Below are positions 15,902 to 24,090 of a stretch of 49,581 bases of DNA, one piece after another. Numbering within the stretch: position 1 is the first letter of the stretch; each line of letters begins with the position of its first letter. The notes beneath the pieces are model-generated. The model was not told the DNA's origin and ran no database searches. It was given only the letters and a program-made list of their open reading frames with translations. A program made the translations under genes and the position numbers. Origin of the DNA: Chloroflexota bacterium (GTDB taxonomy: Bacteria; Chloroflexota; Anaerolineae; Aggregatilineales; Phototrophicaceae); assembly GCA_028875185.1 (NCBI GenBank), contig JAPPFH010000135.1, positions 1-49,581 of the forward strand, written 5' to 3'.

Positions 15902-16756
15902 CTACGGCTGCGTATGGCTTTCATCAAAGCGTTGCGTTTCCTCAACCGCTCGCGTCAAGCGCGCCCACTCCGCCAGCGACAAAGTTTCGGCGCGGCACCG
16001 CGGATCAATCTCGGCGGCGCGGAGCAGCTCTCGGGCGGCTGACGATTTGATCCGCAAACCGCCTGCGAGCGCGTTTTTCAGCTGTTTGCGCTTCATGCTA
16101 AAGCCAGCCCGGACCACGCGAAAAAAGCGCTGGGAGCAGGGCGCCTCAATCGGTGGCTTGTCGTGCGTATCGAGACGCACGATGGCGCTGTCGATATTGG
16201 GGCGGGGCCAGAAAACCGCGGGACCAAAGCGACTGACAATGCGCGCATTGCCATAATACTGCGCGGCGATTGACAGCAGGCTCATCGCCCCGGGCGCGCC
16301 GACGACGCGTTCCGCAACTTCATATTGCATGGTCATAACCAGGCGCCGGGGCTGCCGGCGCGCTTCGAGAAAATGCCAGAGGATCGCAGAGCTGATGTAA
16401 TAAGGCGCGTTCGCTACAACGATGTAGTCGTCGGCGCCGACCAATGCGGCGATATCTGTCTTAAGAATATCGTTGAAAACGAGATAGACATTGGCGGCGT
16501 CCTCGAAGCGTTCTTCAAGCAGCGGGCGCAGGCGCCAGTCGACCTCGATCGAGAAGACATTCTCGGCTGCCGCAGCCAATCGCTCGGTCAGCGCGCCGGT
16601 GCCAGCGCCAACTTCGACGACAGTGTCGGTCGATTGCGCCTCGGCGGTTGACACGATTTTCTCCAACGCGTTCGGGTCGTGCATGAAGTTTTGCCCGAGG
16701 CTCTTCTTGGGCAAAATATCGTAGCTATCGAGCAGCGTCTTGGGATTGTGCGCCAT
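15902..16756 (-). CDS. rsmA: 16S rRNA (adenine1518/1519-N6)-dimethyltransferase
   Basis: RsmA (KsgA) dimethylates two adjacent adenines in the 16S rRNA 3' hairpin late in 30S assembly. The 284-residue product shows PKKSLGQNFMHDPN (16-29), SAM motif I VVEVGAGTGALTERL (47-61), the acidic strand VFSIEVDWRL and the catalytic NAPYYISSAIL (about 115-125). The C-terminal helical domain contains VRAGFSMKRKQLKNAL. It is full length. The upstream neighbour is divergent (UPF0316 gene). Confidence 0.96.
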   Translation of the reverse strand: MAHNPKTLLDSYDILPKKSLGQNFMHDPNALEKIVSTAEAQSTDTVVEVGAGTGALTERLAAAAENVFSIEVDWRLRPLLEERFEDAANVYLVFNDILKTDIAALVGADDYIVVANAPYYISSAILWHFLEARRQPRRLVMTMQYEVAERVVGAPGAMSLLSIAAQYYGNARIVSRFGPAVFWPRPNIDSAIVRLDTHDKPPIEAPCSQRFFRVVRAGFSMKRKQLKNALAGGLRIKSSAARELLRAAEIDPRCRAETLSLAEWARLTRAVEETQRFDESHTQP

Positions 16757-16895
16757 CGCAGGCTTTCGGCTGGTCCATTATTTTCGGGCATTCGCAGTTG
16801 ACCATAGCGCGGCGCTTTTGAGTAGGGTAGGAGCAATCGACGCTGGGGATTCTGCTAGAATGAGAAACGTGAAGTCGGCAGTGTAGGCGGAGAAT

Positions 16896-17426
16896 ATGAC
16901 CTTATTCGATCCTGGTTTCTTGCCCGTCCTCATATTCACTCTCCGAGTCACCAACAATGTCATCGGCACCTTGCGGCTGATATTGGTATCGCGCGGGCAG
17001 CGCGTTTGGGGCTTTGCCTTCGCCTCCCTGGAGTCGCTGCTGTTTGCCTATACCGCCGGGCAAGTGATTACGGACTTGAACAATATTCCCAATCTGGCTG
17101 CTTACGTATTCGGTTTCGCCGTCGGCGGCTTGGTCGGCATGCAGGTGGAGAATCGTTTTGTAAAGTCATACGAGAGTGTGACGGTCGTCGCCTCGCGCGA
17201 GGTCTCGCATGAGATGGCGGTGGCGCTGCGCGAGCGCGGGCATGGCGTCACCGAAATCATGGGCGAGGGCGCCCGCGGCGAGGTTGAGGAGTTGCATGTC
17301 ATCGTTCATCGCCGCGATCTGCATCAGGTGCTGAATATCATCCACGACATCAAGAAAGATGTATTCGTGACGGTGGAGCACTCGGAGTTCATCCGCGGCG
17401 GTTGGATCCGCGCGCATCGGCGCTGA
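16896..17426 (+). CDS. UPF0316 (DUF5698/DUF2179) membrane protein
   Basis: The 176-residue protein has three or so N-terminal transmembrane segments with the family pattern LRVTNNVIGTLRLILVSRG...FASLESLLFAYTAGQVI. A cytosolic DUF2179-like domain follows (about 95-170), with VTEIMGEGARGEVEELHVIVHRRD and DVFVTVEHSEFIRGG. The family resembles YebE/YitT-type proteins; its biochemical role is unknown. The promoter region contains GCTAGAATGAGA (16852-16863), also found upstream of elp3. It ends 9 bases before the next gene and is probably in one transcript with it. Confidence 0.85.
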   Translation: MTLFDPGFLPVLIFTLRVTNNVIGTLRLILVSRGQRVWGFAFASLESLLFAYTAGQVITDLNNIPNLAAYVFGFAVGGLVGMQVENRFVKSYESVTVVASREVSHEMAVALRERGHGVTEIMGEGARGEVEELHVIVHRRDLHQVLNIIHDIKKDVFVTVEHSEFIRGGWIRAHRR

Positions 17427-17435
17427 GCCTGTCAG

Positions 17436-18975
17436 ATGCGGAATAGAAACGGCCGCTGGTCGGCGCCCTTCGTTCTGATTGCCACTCTGTGTCTGTGGGC
17501 GAATTTCGCCCTTCGTCTTCACAACATTGATACGCTCCCCTTGTTCCTCGACGAAACGATCGTGGTAGGTGAAAGCAAAGCGATCGCCAGCGGCACCTTT
17601 CTGCACCATGCGTCATTTGGAAAGTTTGCGCTTCCGTATTTCCTCTTGCCGTTTCAGCCAACATATCAGGCTGCCTGGATAATCCGCGTGAGCCTGCTGA
17701 TTTGGACCTGTCTGGGCTTCTCCAGTGGACTGGCCATAGCAAGGCGCTATGGTGGATTGCGGGCCGCTCTGGTCGCCGCGGCGCTGATGGCGTTCTCGCC
17801 TATGCTATTCTTCTTTGATCGCTTAGCGTTAGGCGATACCATGGCGCACGCTGCCGTTACGCTGTGGTTTTGGTCGCTTTTACAACTGTTCGGTCGACAG
17901 TCGCCACGATATTCCCTTGCCTGTGTGAGTGGCATCCTGTTTGTCGTCTGCTTGCTCGCCAAGGCGACTTCGCTTCTGCTGCTGCCATTGCCGCTTGTGA
18001 TGGCAGTTTTGATGGCGCCGTGGGCTGTCTCGAGCCGCGCGAAGGTAATCGCCTGCGTCTACTTAACCGGCGCGATCCTGTGCCTGCCATTTTCTATTGC
18101 GCTGTCATCTCGCAATCTTGATTACTTCTGGCAATATGGCAACTTCGGCGCGTCCGCGGGAACTCTTCTAAGCCTTGCGCGCCTGGGGCGCAACCTTTCA
18201 TTTTTGCTGGAAGCGCTGATCAGCTATCATGGTTTGGCGTTCCTTGCTGTCTCTGCTGCCGCTTGTCTGCTTGCCGGCCTGCTGAAACCTCGAATCATGC
18301 TGTCGATTTACGCGGGCGCAATCGGCTACTGCTTCGCCATTATCTGGTTTAGCGATGATCTCTTGTTCGGGCGGTTTTTCATTCCGGTCTTGCCACTATA
18401 CTTTGTTGGCGCGAGCATTGCGATTTCCGCGTTGGCTCGGTCGATCCGGATCCGCGTCAATCTTCGTACAGGTCCGATCATCTTTGCATGTCTGGCATTG
18501 TGGGTCTATACAGTCTCGTTGCCTTTCCTAAACGCGCTTTATGTCGATCCTGCAAGCGCCGATTTGTTCCGAGTCGATAAAAGCGAGTACATCCGAAATG
18601 AATCCTCAGGTTATGGTGTTCCGGAACTTGCGCAATATCTGGTTGATCAGACTGAAAGCGGACAGAGCTATGTTGTAGGGGCGTTCATCGGCTGCGAAAC
18701 CTTAAGACTTTATCTACCCCCCCCCCCCGCCGCAATTCTTTCTTGATTGTCCAAACGTGCTGTCAGGCGATCGACGAGCCAAGTATCTCAATTCATACCT
18801 GCCAGGTGTTGCGGAGGAAGTCGGGCACGTTCTGCTCGTTTTGGAAACGAATGGCTTCGTGTTAAAGGAAGAATTGACAGACATTCAACTGACACTGGTT
18901 GCCGAGTTCTCTCATTCCGGAAACCACAGCGTCATTCAGTTGTTTTCCGCCAACAAGACTCCACCGGAACAGTAG
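17436..18975 (+). CDS. GT-C membrane glycosyltransferase, frame broken at a C12 tract
   Basis: A polytopic membrane protein like the GT39/ArnT group, which moves sugars from polyprenyl carriers. The acidic loop motif LFLDETIVVGES is near residue 35 and about ten helices follow. The frame runs to a premature stop at 18746. At 18717-18728 there are 12 C residues, and the frame reached by removing one C continues sensibly as PQFFLDCPNVLSGDRRAKYL to a stop at 18975. That gives about 512 residues. The second part has matching composition and globular-domain character. Either the tract switches the gene on and off or a base is miscounted. Only 9 bases separate it from the UPF0316 gene. Confidence 0.75.
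18717..18728. repeat. C12 homopolymer tract inside the glycosyltransferase gene
   Basis: Twelve consecutive C residues. One C fewer (or two more) restores a frame continuing about 80 codons to 18975. No other homopolymer of this length was noticed in the window. Confidence 0.95.
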
Positions 18976-18993
18976 TGTGCGGCAGAGGCGAGT

Positions 18994-19419
18994 TTATTCT
19001 TCCGCCAGCGCCAGCTCGACGAAGTAAGCAGGGTATTCGAGCAGGCGATGGATCGGGCATTTGCCGGCGATATCGCGCAATCGCCGACGCTGCTTGTCGT
19101 CAAGGTCGCCATGGAAAACCAGCGCTTCACGCACTTCGTGCACAAAGGCGTCGCTTCCCTCATGCGCCGGGTAATCCCCTCCTTTGAAGCGCTCGTAGTC
19201 AAGCGTCACTTCGACGCGCTGCAAGTCCCAGCCTTTGCGCTCGGCGTAGAGCCGGCAGGTGATCGCCATGCAGGAGCCGAGAGCGCCCAGCATCATTTCG
19301 CCAGGCGTCGGCGCGCTGTCGGCGCCGCCGGCATCGGCTGGTTCATCAGCGTGCCATTGGTGCTGGCGCGCGTTTATCGTGGCGCGCGTGCCGTTTTCGA
19401 GAACGATGTCGACGGGCAT
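18994..19419 (-). CDS. OsmC-family protein (copy 1, complete)
   Basis: OsmC-type proteins are usually thiol peroxidases acting on organic hydroperoxides. The 141-residue product has the family pattern GEMMLGALGSCMAITCRLYAE, with Cys50 the likely peroxidatic cysteine, and Cys121 in KCPIHRLLEYP the likely resolving one. The central strand reads VEVTLDYERF. Length is normal. Its last 24 codons lie outside a 1148-bp tandem duplication that starts at about 19066. The 5' end and upstream region are inside it, so both copies share the same leader. It is downstream of a Uma2 gene on the same strand. Confidence 0.88.
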   Translation of the reverse strand: MPVDIVLENGTRATINARQHQWHADEPADAGGADSAPTPGEMMLGALGSCMAITCRLYAERKGWDLQRVEVTLDYERFKGGDYPAHEGSDAFVHEVREALVFHGDLDDKQRRRLRDIAGKCPIHRLLEYPAYFVELALAEE

Positions 19420-20218
19420 GGGACGCTCCTCTGGTTTGGCGCGTGAGAATGATGCAAGCTAGCTGGATTCAGGTGGAAACAGTTTGTTTAACGCCAACTC
19501 AAAGCCGGGCATACAGTCATAGCCGCCAAGCAGGTCGCCCTGGCGCTTAAGCTCGGAATGGATCGCGCCATCTTCGCCCAGGCGGCAGACTACGACGCTT
19601 TGCCTCTCTGGCTGAACGAGCCAAACGATGATCGTGCCATGCTCGAGGTAAGCGCGCGCCTTCTGCCACAGTTTGCTCATCGTGTCGGATGGCGATTGTA
19701 TTTCGACCGCCAAGTCTGGCATCGTTGGCACATAGCCTTCTGGTGGCGGGTCGGGCAACTGGTCGAAACGCTGAAACGCGACATCTGGCAATAGCGCTGT
19801 ATGGCGGGTTGTGGGCGGGTGGAAACCGCATTCGGTGGTTACTTCGCCTAGCCCAAATCTTACTTCGTATTCGTAGAGGAAGTGCCCGATCCGTACTTGA
19901 AGTCTAGCATGCGGCCGTTTGGGCATCTCGTCCTCATACAATACTCCATCAATGAGATAATACTTGTGATGCTCGAGCGCGGGATCGCTTTCCATCGCCC
20001 ACAAATCGTCTACGGTGTATAGATTCTCTTGGATGGCCATTTCTAATCCGCCGTCAACTGACGCGTTTGCCCAATTATAACACAGCAGAAACTCGGCACT
20101 ATAACTGTGAATGAAAGGCTGGACCCGACTCAGAGGCCGTAACCGCTCGGCGGAATCGCGAGCAGAAACATGACGGACAAGCTGGCGATCAAAAGCGGCA
20201 GGAGGATGACGATGGCGA
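19066..20218. repeat. Tandem duplication, unit 1 (1148-bp period)
   Basis: This matches 20214-21366 base for base at an offset of 1148, apart from five differences: 20183/21331, 20192/21340, 19085/20233 and 19117-19118/20265-20266. All five lie within 83 bases around the junction. The two units overlap at a short shared GGCGAT sequence, the likely recombination microhomology. Confidence 0.95.
19459..20040 (-). CDS. Uma2-family endonuclease-like protein (copy 1)
   Basis: A 193-residue protein of the Uma2 (DUF820) family, with a PD-(D/E)XK-like fold and unknown physiological role. Visible motifs are YTVDDLWAME at the start, YLIDGVLYE, the core PDLAVEIQSPSDT (about 128-140), then KLWQKARAYLEHG and VWLVQPE. 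The protein is identical to copy 2. A TATAAT on the minus strand (20074-20079) lies 34-39 bases before the ATG. Uma2 genes are often numerous in cyanobacteria and Chloroflexota, and this one is included in the tandem duplication. Confidence 0.9.
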   Translation of the reverse strand: MAIQENLYTVDDLWAMESDPALEHHKYYLIDGVLYEDEMPKRPHARLQVRIGHFLYEYEVRFGLGEVTTECGFHPPTTRHTALLPDVAFQRFDQLPDPPPEGYVPTMPDLAVEIQSPSDTMSKLWQKARAYLEHGTIIVWLVQPERQSVVVCRLGEDGAIHSELKRQGDLLGGYDCMPGFELALNKLFPPESS

Positions 20219-20567
20219 TATCGCGCAATCGCTGACGCTGCTTGTCGTCAAGGTCGCCATGGAAGGCCAGCGCTTCACGCACTTCGTGCACAAAGGCGTC
20301 GCTTCCCTCATGCGCCGGGTAATCCCCTCCTTTGAAGCGCTCGTAGTCAAGCGTCACTTCGACGCGCTGCAAGTCCCAGCCTTTGCGCTCGGCGTAGAGC
20401 CGGCAGGTGATCGCCATGCAGGAGCCGAGAGCGCCCAGCATCATTTCGCCAGGCGTCGGCGCGCTGTCGGCGCCGCCGGCATCGGCTGGTTCATCAGCGT
20501 GCCATTGGTGCTGGCGCGCGTTTATCGTGGCGCGCGTGCCGTTTTCGAGAACGATGTCGACGGGCAT
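20130..20567 (-). CDS. Chimera: OsmC N-terminal part fused to the CtaF C-terminal helix
   Basis: An in-frame hybrid of 145 residues created at the duplication junction. Residues 1-118 equal OsmC copy 1 with two changes (V101A and R112Q). From about IAIVILLPLL onward the sequence is the last transmembrane helix of CtaF (ending PPSGYGL), with one Gly-to-Ser change. Cys50 is retained but the second OsmC cysteine (Cys121) is lost, so normal peroxidase cycling is unlikely. If made, it would be a tail-anchored cytosolic domain. It keeps the complete upstream region of osmC. It may be a non-functional by-product. Confidence 0.75.
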   Translation of the reverse strand: MPVDIVLENGTRATINARQHQWHADEPADAGGADSAPTPGEMMLGALGSCMAITCRLYAERKGWDLQRVEVTLDYERFKGGDYPAHEGSDAFVHEVREALAFHGDLDDKQRQRLRDIAIVILLPLLIASLSVMFLLAIPPSGYGL

Positions 20568-21366
20568 GGGACGCTCCTCTGGTTTGGCGCGTGAGAATGA
20601 TGCAAGCTAGCTGGATTCAGGTGGAAACAGTTTGTTTAACGCCAACTCAAAGCCGGGCATACAGTCATAGCCGCCAAGCAGGTCGCCCTGGCGCTTAAGC
20701 TCGGAATGGATCGCGCCATCTTCGCCCAGGCGGCAGACTACGACGCTTTGCCTCTCTGGCTGAACGAGCCAAACGATGATCGTGCCATGCTCGAGGTAAG
20801 CGCGCGCCTTCTGCCACAGTTTGCTCATCGTGTCGGATGGCGATTGTATTTCGACCGCCAAGTCTGGCATCGTTGGCACATAGCCTTCTGGTGGCGGGTC
20901 GGGCAACTGGTCGAAACGCTGAAACGCGACATCTGGCAATAGCGCTGTATGGCGGGTTGTGGGCGGGTGGAAACCGCATTCGGTGGTTACTTCGCCTAGC
21001 CCAAATCTTACTTCGTATTCGTAGAGGAAGTGCCCGATCCGTACTTGAAGTCTAGCATGCGGCCGTTTGGGCATCTCGTCCTCATACAATACTCCATCAA
21101 TGAGATAATACTTGTGATGCTCGAGCGCGGGATCGCTTTCCATCGCCCACAAATCGTCTACGGTGTATAGATTCTCTTGGATGGCCATTTCTAATCCGCC
21201 GTCAACTGACGCGTTTGCCCAATTATAACACAGCAGAAACTCGGCACTATAACTGTGAATGAAAGGCTGGACCCGACTCAGAGGCCGTAACCGCTCGGCG
21301 GAATCGCGAGCAGAAACATGACGGACAAGCCGGCGATCAGAAGCGGCAGGAGGATGACGATGGCGA
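20214..21366. repeat. Tandem duplication, unit 2 (1148-bp period)
   Basis: The second unit, running from inside osmC through Uma2 into the 3' end of ctaF. ctaF is complete here, so the original order was osmC, Uma2, ctaF, and the duplication copied the stretch from mid-osmC to the ctaF tail. Confidence 0.95.
20607..21188 (-). CDS. Uma2-family endonuclease-like protein (copy 2)
   Basis: Identical in protein sequence to the Uma2 protein at 19459-20040, including the PDLAVEIQSPSD core. This is the copy adjoining the oxidase operon, 89 bases downstream of ctaF. It has the same TATAAT on the minus strand (21222-21227). Identity implies the duplication is recent or is kept homogeneous by gene conversion. 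Confidence 0.9.
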   Translation of the reverse strand: MAIQENLYTVDDLWAMESDPALEHHKYYLIDGVLYEDEMPKRPHARLQVRIGHFLYEYEVRFGLGEVTTECGFHPPTTRHTALLPDVAFQRFDQLPDPPPEGYVPTMPDLAVEIQSPSDTMSKLWQKARAYLEHGTIIVWLVQPERQSVVVCRLGEDGAIHSELKRQGDLLGGYDCMPGFELALNKLFPPESS

Positions 21367-21658
21367 TCAGCCGATTCTCGCTGCGGAGGTGCATGTAGTA
21401 CCAGATGACCAGGCTCGATTTAACGATGGCGATGCCCAGCAGCAGTACGGCTTTGATCGCCTGCAAAGCCGCGGCGGCATCGGGAATGTCGTGGATGGCG
21501 CCGTTGAGGAATTCGGCACTGAGGACTTCGATAACGGTCAAAACAGCCAAGCCCCCGAATACCACGGTATAGACGCCGCCTTCCACCGTGATTTCGCGCC
21601 CAAGCAGATTGACGGTGTTGCTGTGGCGCTCGCCCTCGTACGGCATCGCTTCAGCCAT
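21278..21658 (-). CDS. ctaF: Cytochrome c oxidase subunit IV (CtaF-like)
   Basis: The small fourth subunit of caa3-type oxidases. The 126-residue product has three transmembrane helices (about 31-53, 65-90 and 97-120) and the family motif VKSSLVIWYYMHLR (79-92), as in prokaryotic COX4 proteins. It is last in the oxidase operon, 11 bases after ctaE. Its final 29 codons are duplicated 1148 bases downstream, where they form the tail of the OsmC chimera. Confidence 0.88.
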   Translation of the reverse strand: MAEAMPYEGERHSNTVNLLGREITVEGGVYTVVFGGLAVLTVIEVLSAEFLNGAIHDIPDAAAALQAIKAVLLLGIAIVKSSLVIWYYMHLRSENRLIAIVILLPLLIAGLSVMFLLAIPPSGYGL

Positions 21659-21669
21659 CAGTCTCGCTC

Positions 21670-22302
21670 CTAAACCAGATAAATCAGGGTAAACAGCATG
21701 ATCCAGACGACATCGACAAAGTGCCAGTATAAACCGAACATTTCAATACCGATGGGGTTGTTGTCGTAGCGGCCCCTCGCGCCGCGCCGCATCACTTCCA
21801 AGGCCCAGAGTACGCCGACGAAAACGTGCGCGCCGTGGAAGAAAGTGGGCGCGTAGAAGCGCATGCCGAAAGTGCTCCATTCGGAGGCGGTGTCGAAGCC
21901 CAGCACGATGCCGAGATGAGCCAATTCGCTGTATTCGATGTATTGCCCACCGAGGAAGACGATGCCGCCTAGCGCCGTCAGCCCGATCCAGCGCAGCATA
22001 CCGCTTCGATTGCCCCCCTGCATGGCGCGCAAGCCCATCACCATAAAGAAGCTGCTCGCCAGCAGGACGAAAGTATTGGCGGTGACCAGGGCGACGCCGA
22101 GCTCCTCGTGTGCCTGCGCAACGATGTCCTTGTTGTTGATGCGAAAAATAATGTAGCCGACGATCATGATTGAAAAGATGACGATTTCCGACGCCAGATA
22201 GAGCCAGACGCCGAGTTTCATATTGTTATTGTGCTCTTCTTCGCTCATGTGCCCGTGGTCGTCGTGGGCGGCGGGAAGGTGACTCGCGGTCAGTTCTGCC
22301 AT
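21670..22302 (-). CDS. ctaE: Cytochrome c oxidase subunit III
   Basis: The 210-residue, five-helix COX3 of a heme-copper oxidase. Diagnostic parts are MKLGVWLYLASEIVIFSIMI, FMVMGLRAMQGGNRSGMLRW, FYAPTFFHGAHVFVGVLWALEVMRRGARG and the terminal YWHFVDVVWIMLFTLIYLV. A His-rich N-terminus (HLPAAHDDHGHMSEEEHNNN) precedes the first helix. It is the canonical COX3 of the operon; a divergent relative lies at 23406-24020. ctaF follows by 11 bases. Confidence 0.95.
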   Translation of the reverse strand: MAELTASHLPAAHDDHGHMSEEEHNNNMKLGVWLYLASEIVIFSIMIVGYIIFRINNKDIVAQAHEELGVALVTANTFVLLASSFFMVMGLRAMQGGNRSGMLRWIGLTALGGIVFLGGQYIEYSELAHLGIVLGFDTASEWSTFGMRFYAPTFFHGAHVFVGVLWALEVMRRGARGRYDNNPIGIEMFGLYWHFVDVVWIMLFTLIYLV

Positions 22303-22317
22303 GCTGAATCTCTCGCT

Positions 22318-23328
22318 TTATTTTTGGTAGCCGATGGCGCGTGGGATGGCGCGGATGACGCTGACGACGCCGCCGGCGATCTTGCCCGCTTCGCGGATTG
22401 GCAGGATTTGGGTCCGTTCGCCATCAGTCGGATCGTATTCCTTGACCTCGCGCACGCCGCGGTGCGCCAGATAGAAGAAGATCGCGATGCCCCCGGCCGC
22501 CAGCGCCAGCGAAATGAAGATTATCACGATGAAGCCCAGCAAAACCGTGAATTGACTGGTCCCTTCAATCGTTTGATTGGCGAAGTCATCGGGGGGCAGG
22601 AGGAGCCCCAGGATGTCCTGGATGGGAATGATGAAATCGCCGAAGCCGTTGGCGAAGAAATCGGCGTTCGGCTCAGTGGCGATTTGCAGTCCGAGTCCAT
22701 GTGGCAGCAAGGCGAATGTGAATAGCGCAACTGTCGTGATAACGGCGATGGTCAGCACCAGGAAAAGCTGCCCGGCGTAGAACGCCATCATCTGCCAAAG
22801 GCAGGAGAGGGTCAACAGCAGCGCGCCCAGCGTCGCCGGGATGCCAGCGATGAGCATCAGAAAGACGCGCCAGAGGGCGAAACCGAAGACGAACCAAATC
22901 AGGAACCAGACGACATTCACGATCCAATTAATCAGAAAGAAGCTGACCTGCCAGTAGGGGAAAGCCCAGGGCTTGGGACTGTCATTGATGATGACCCAGG
23001 TTAAATCCCAAAGCCATTTGCCGGCGCCGAAAACGGGACCGGTCGTGCGCAGGGCGAAGTCTTTTTCCGGCGCTTCTTCTTCATGCTCATCGGCGTGATC
23101 GCCGTGCTCGCTCATCTTGGGATCGAATGCGCCGACGCCCCACATAAACGTGGCCATCGAGACGAAAGCCGCCAAAACCATGCCGACTTGCGCGCCCTCG
23201 CTGGAATCGGCGTTCATCCAGACAGGATCCATATTTTGCAAAACGCGCACGGCGTAGACAAAAGCCAACGAGGCGATAAAGCCGATGATCAGCGCGGGAA
23301 TCGCCCTGGAGAGACCCGGTTTATCCAT
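22318..23328 (-). CDS. Unknown polytopic membrane protein in the oxidase operon
   Basis: Family not recognised. The 336-residue product has a first helix (about 9-29), a second (about 47-64), then a charged loop with HGDHADEHEEEAPEKD (about 75-90). A block of long aromatic-rich helices follows (about 122-215, with FFLINWIVNVVWFLIWFVFGFALW), then one near 260-287 and a basic C-terminal tail. No heme or copper ligand pattern is obvious apart from the His-rich loop. The position between the two COX3-type genes, 15 bases before ctaE, makes an oxidase accessory or assembly role likely. That is inference from context only. Confidence 0.8.
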   Translation of the reverse strand: MDKPGLSRAIPALIIGFIASLAFVYAVRVLQNMDPVWMNADSSEGAQVGMVLAAFVSMATFMWGVGAFDPKMSEHGDHADEHEEEAPEKDFALRTTGPVFGAGKWLWDLTWVIINDSPKPWAFPYWQVSFFLINWIVNVVWFLIWFVFGFALWRVFLMLIAGIPATLGALLLTLSCLWQMMAFYAGQLFLVLTIAVITTVALFTFALLPHGLGLQIATEPNADFFANGFGDFIIPIQDILGLLLPPDDFANQTIEGTSQFTVLLGFIVIIFISLALAAGGIAIFFYLAHRGVREVKEYDPTDGERTQILPIREAGKIAGGVVSVIRAIPRAIGYQK

Positions 23329-23405
23329 GCGGCGCTACTCCCATTCCAGTCTTACGAGCCGAGTCGTGCATCGCGTTCCCTCGCTTGGCGAGCGCGGCCC
23401 CCGAT

Positions 23406-24020
23406 TCAGCGGATCCAGTAAAGTACGACATAGAACATGAGCCAAGCCAGCGTGACGAAGGTCCAGAGTTTGGCTGTGCCTTCGACCGCCCAGGAATCAT
23501 GCTCATCGCGGCTGTAGCTGCCGGTCGCCCCGCTACGATATACGTAAACCATAATCGCTAGGATAGCCAGCGCATGCACAAGGTGAAAGCCAGTCATCAA
23601 GCGCATGGTAACGCCATACTGCGTGGCCATGGCGGCGTCGGAGACCGATGCGAATTCGTAAACGATGATGGCCATGAATGCGATTCCGAGCGCGATCGCG
23701 CCGCGCCAGCGCATCAGGAATCCCGCTACATGATTGCGTCGTAATGTTTGTAATCCCTGCCGGACCATAACCAAACTCAGCAGCAGCGCCAGGGTGGCGG
23801 CTGAAGGCAGCAGCGGATCAAATGACGCGACGCCGGCCGGCGGCCACTCGGAGTAACTAAAGCGCAACTGCCAGTTAACGATGATCAGCGCCAGAAAGAC
23901 CATGATCCAACTGACTTGAAAGATGGTCATGCCGAGGCGGTTGTTTTTCAAGCGCATGTCGGCTTCGCTGCGTCGCGCGAATTTCGGCTTTTGCTGTCGA
24001 TCAATGGCGGTGGTCATCAT
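23406..24020 (-). CDS. Divergent COX3-like membrane protein
   Basis: The 204-residue protein has five hydrophobic helices, and its C-terminal half resembles subunit III of heme-copper oxidases: MRLMTGFHLVHALAILAIMVYVYRSG, then AVEGTAKLWTFVTLAWLMFYVVLYWI. These are equivalent to the FHGxHV and YWHFVDVVW segments of true COX3, but the last one lacks the usual WHFVD. The N-terminal 35 residues are polar and basic. It lies directly downstream of ctaD. With ctaE also present, the operon encodes two subunit-III relatives. Function beyond the family is unknown. Confidence 0.7.
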   Translation of the reverse strand: MMTTAIDRQQKPKFARRSEADMRLKNNRLGMTIFQVSWIMVFLALIIVNWQLRFSYSEWPPAGVASFDPLLPSAATLALLLSLVMVRQGLQTLRRNHVAGFLMRWRGAIALGIAFMAIIVYEFASVSDAAMATQYGVTMRLMTGFHLVHALAILAIMVYVYRSGATGSYSRDEHDSWAVEGTAKLWTFVTLAWLMFYVVLYWIR

Positions 24021-24050
24021 TCGTTCATCGTTCTCAATACTGGCGCAGGC

Positions 24051-24077
24051 GGGAGACTCAATGAGTCGCCCCTACAA
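24051..24077. repeat. REP-like palindrome, copy d (inverted)
   Basis: GGGAGACTCA-ATGAGTCGCCCCTACAA, the reverse orientation of the TTGTAGGGGCGA family. The stem GACTCA/TGAGTC is perfect, with an outer A-C mismatch. It separates ctaD from the COX3-like gene inside the operon. Confidence 0.75.
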
Positions 24078-24090
24078 GGCTTCTGATAAT

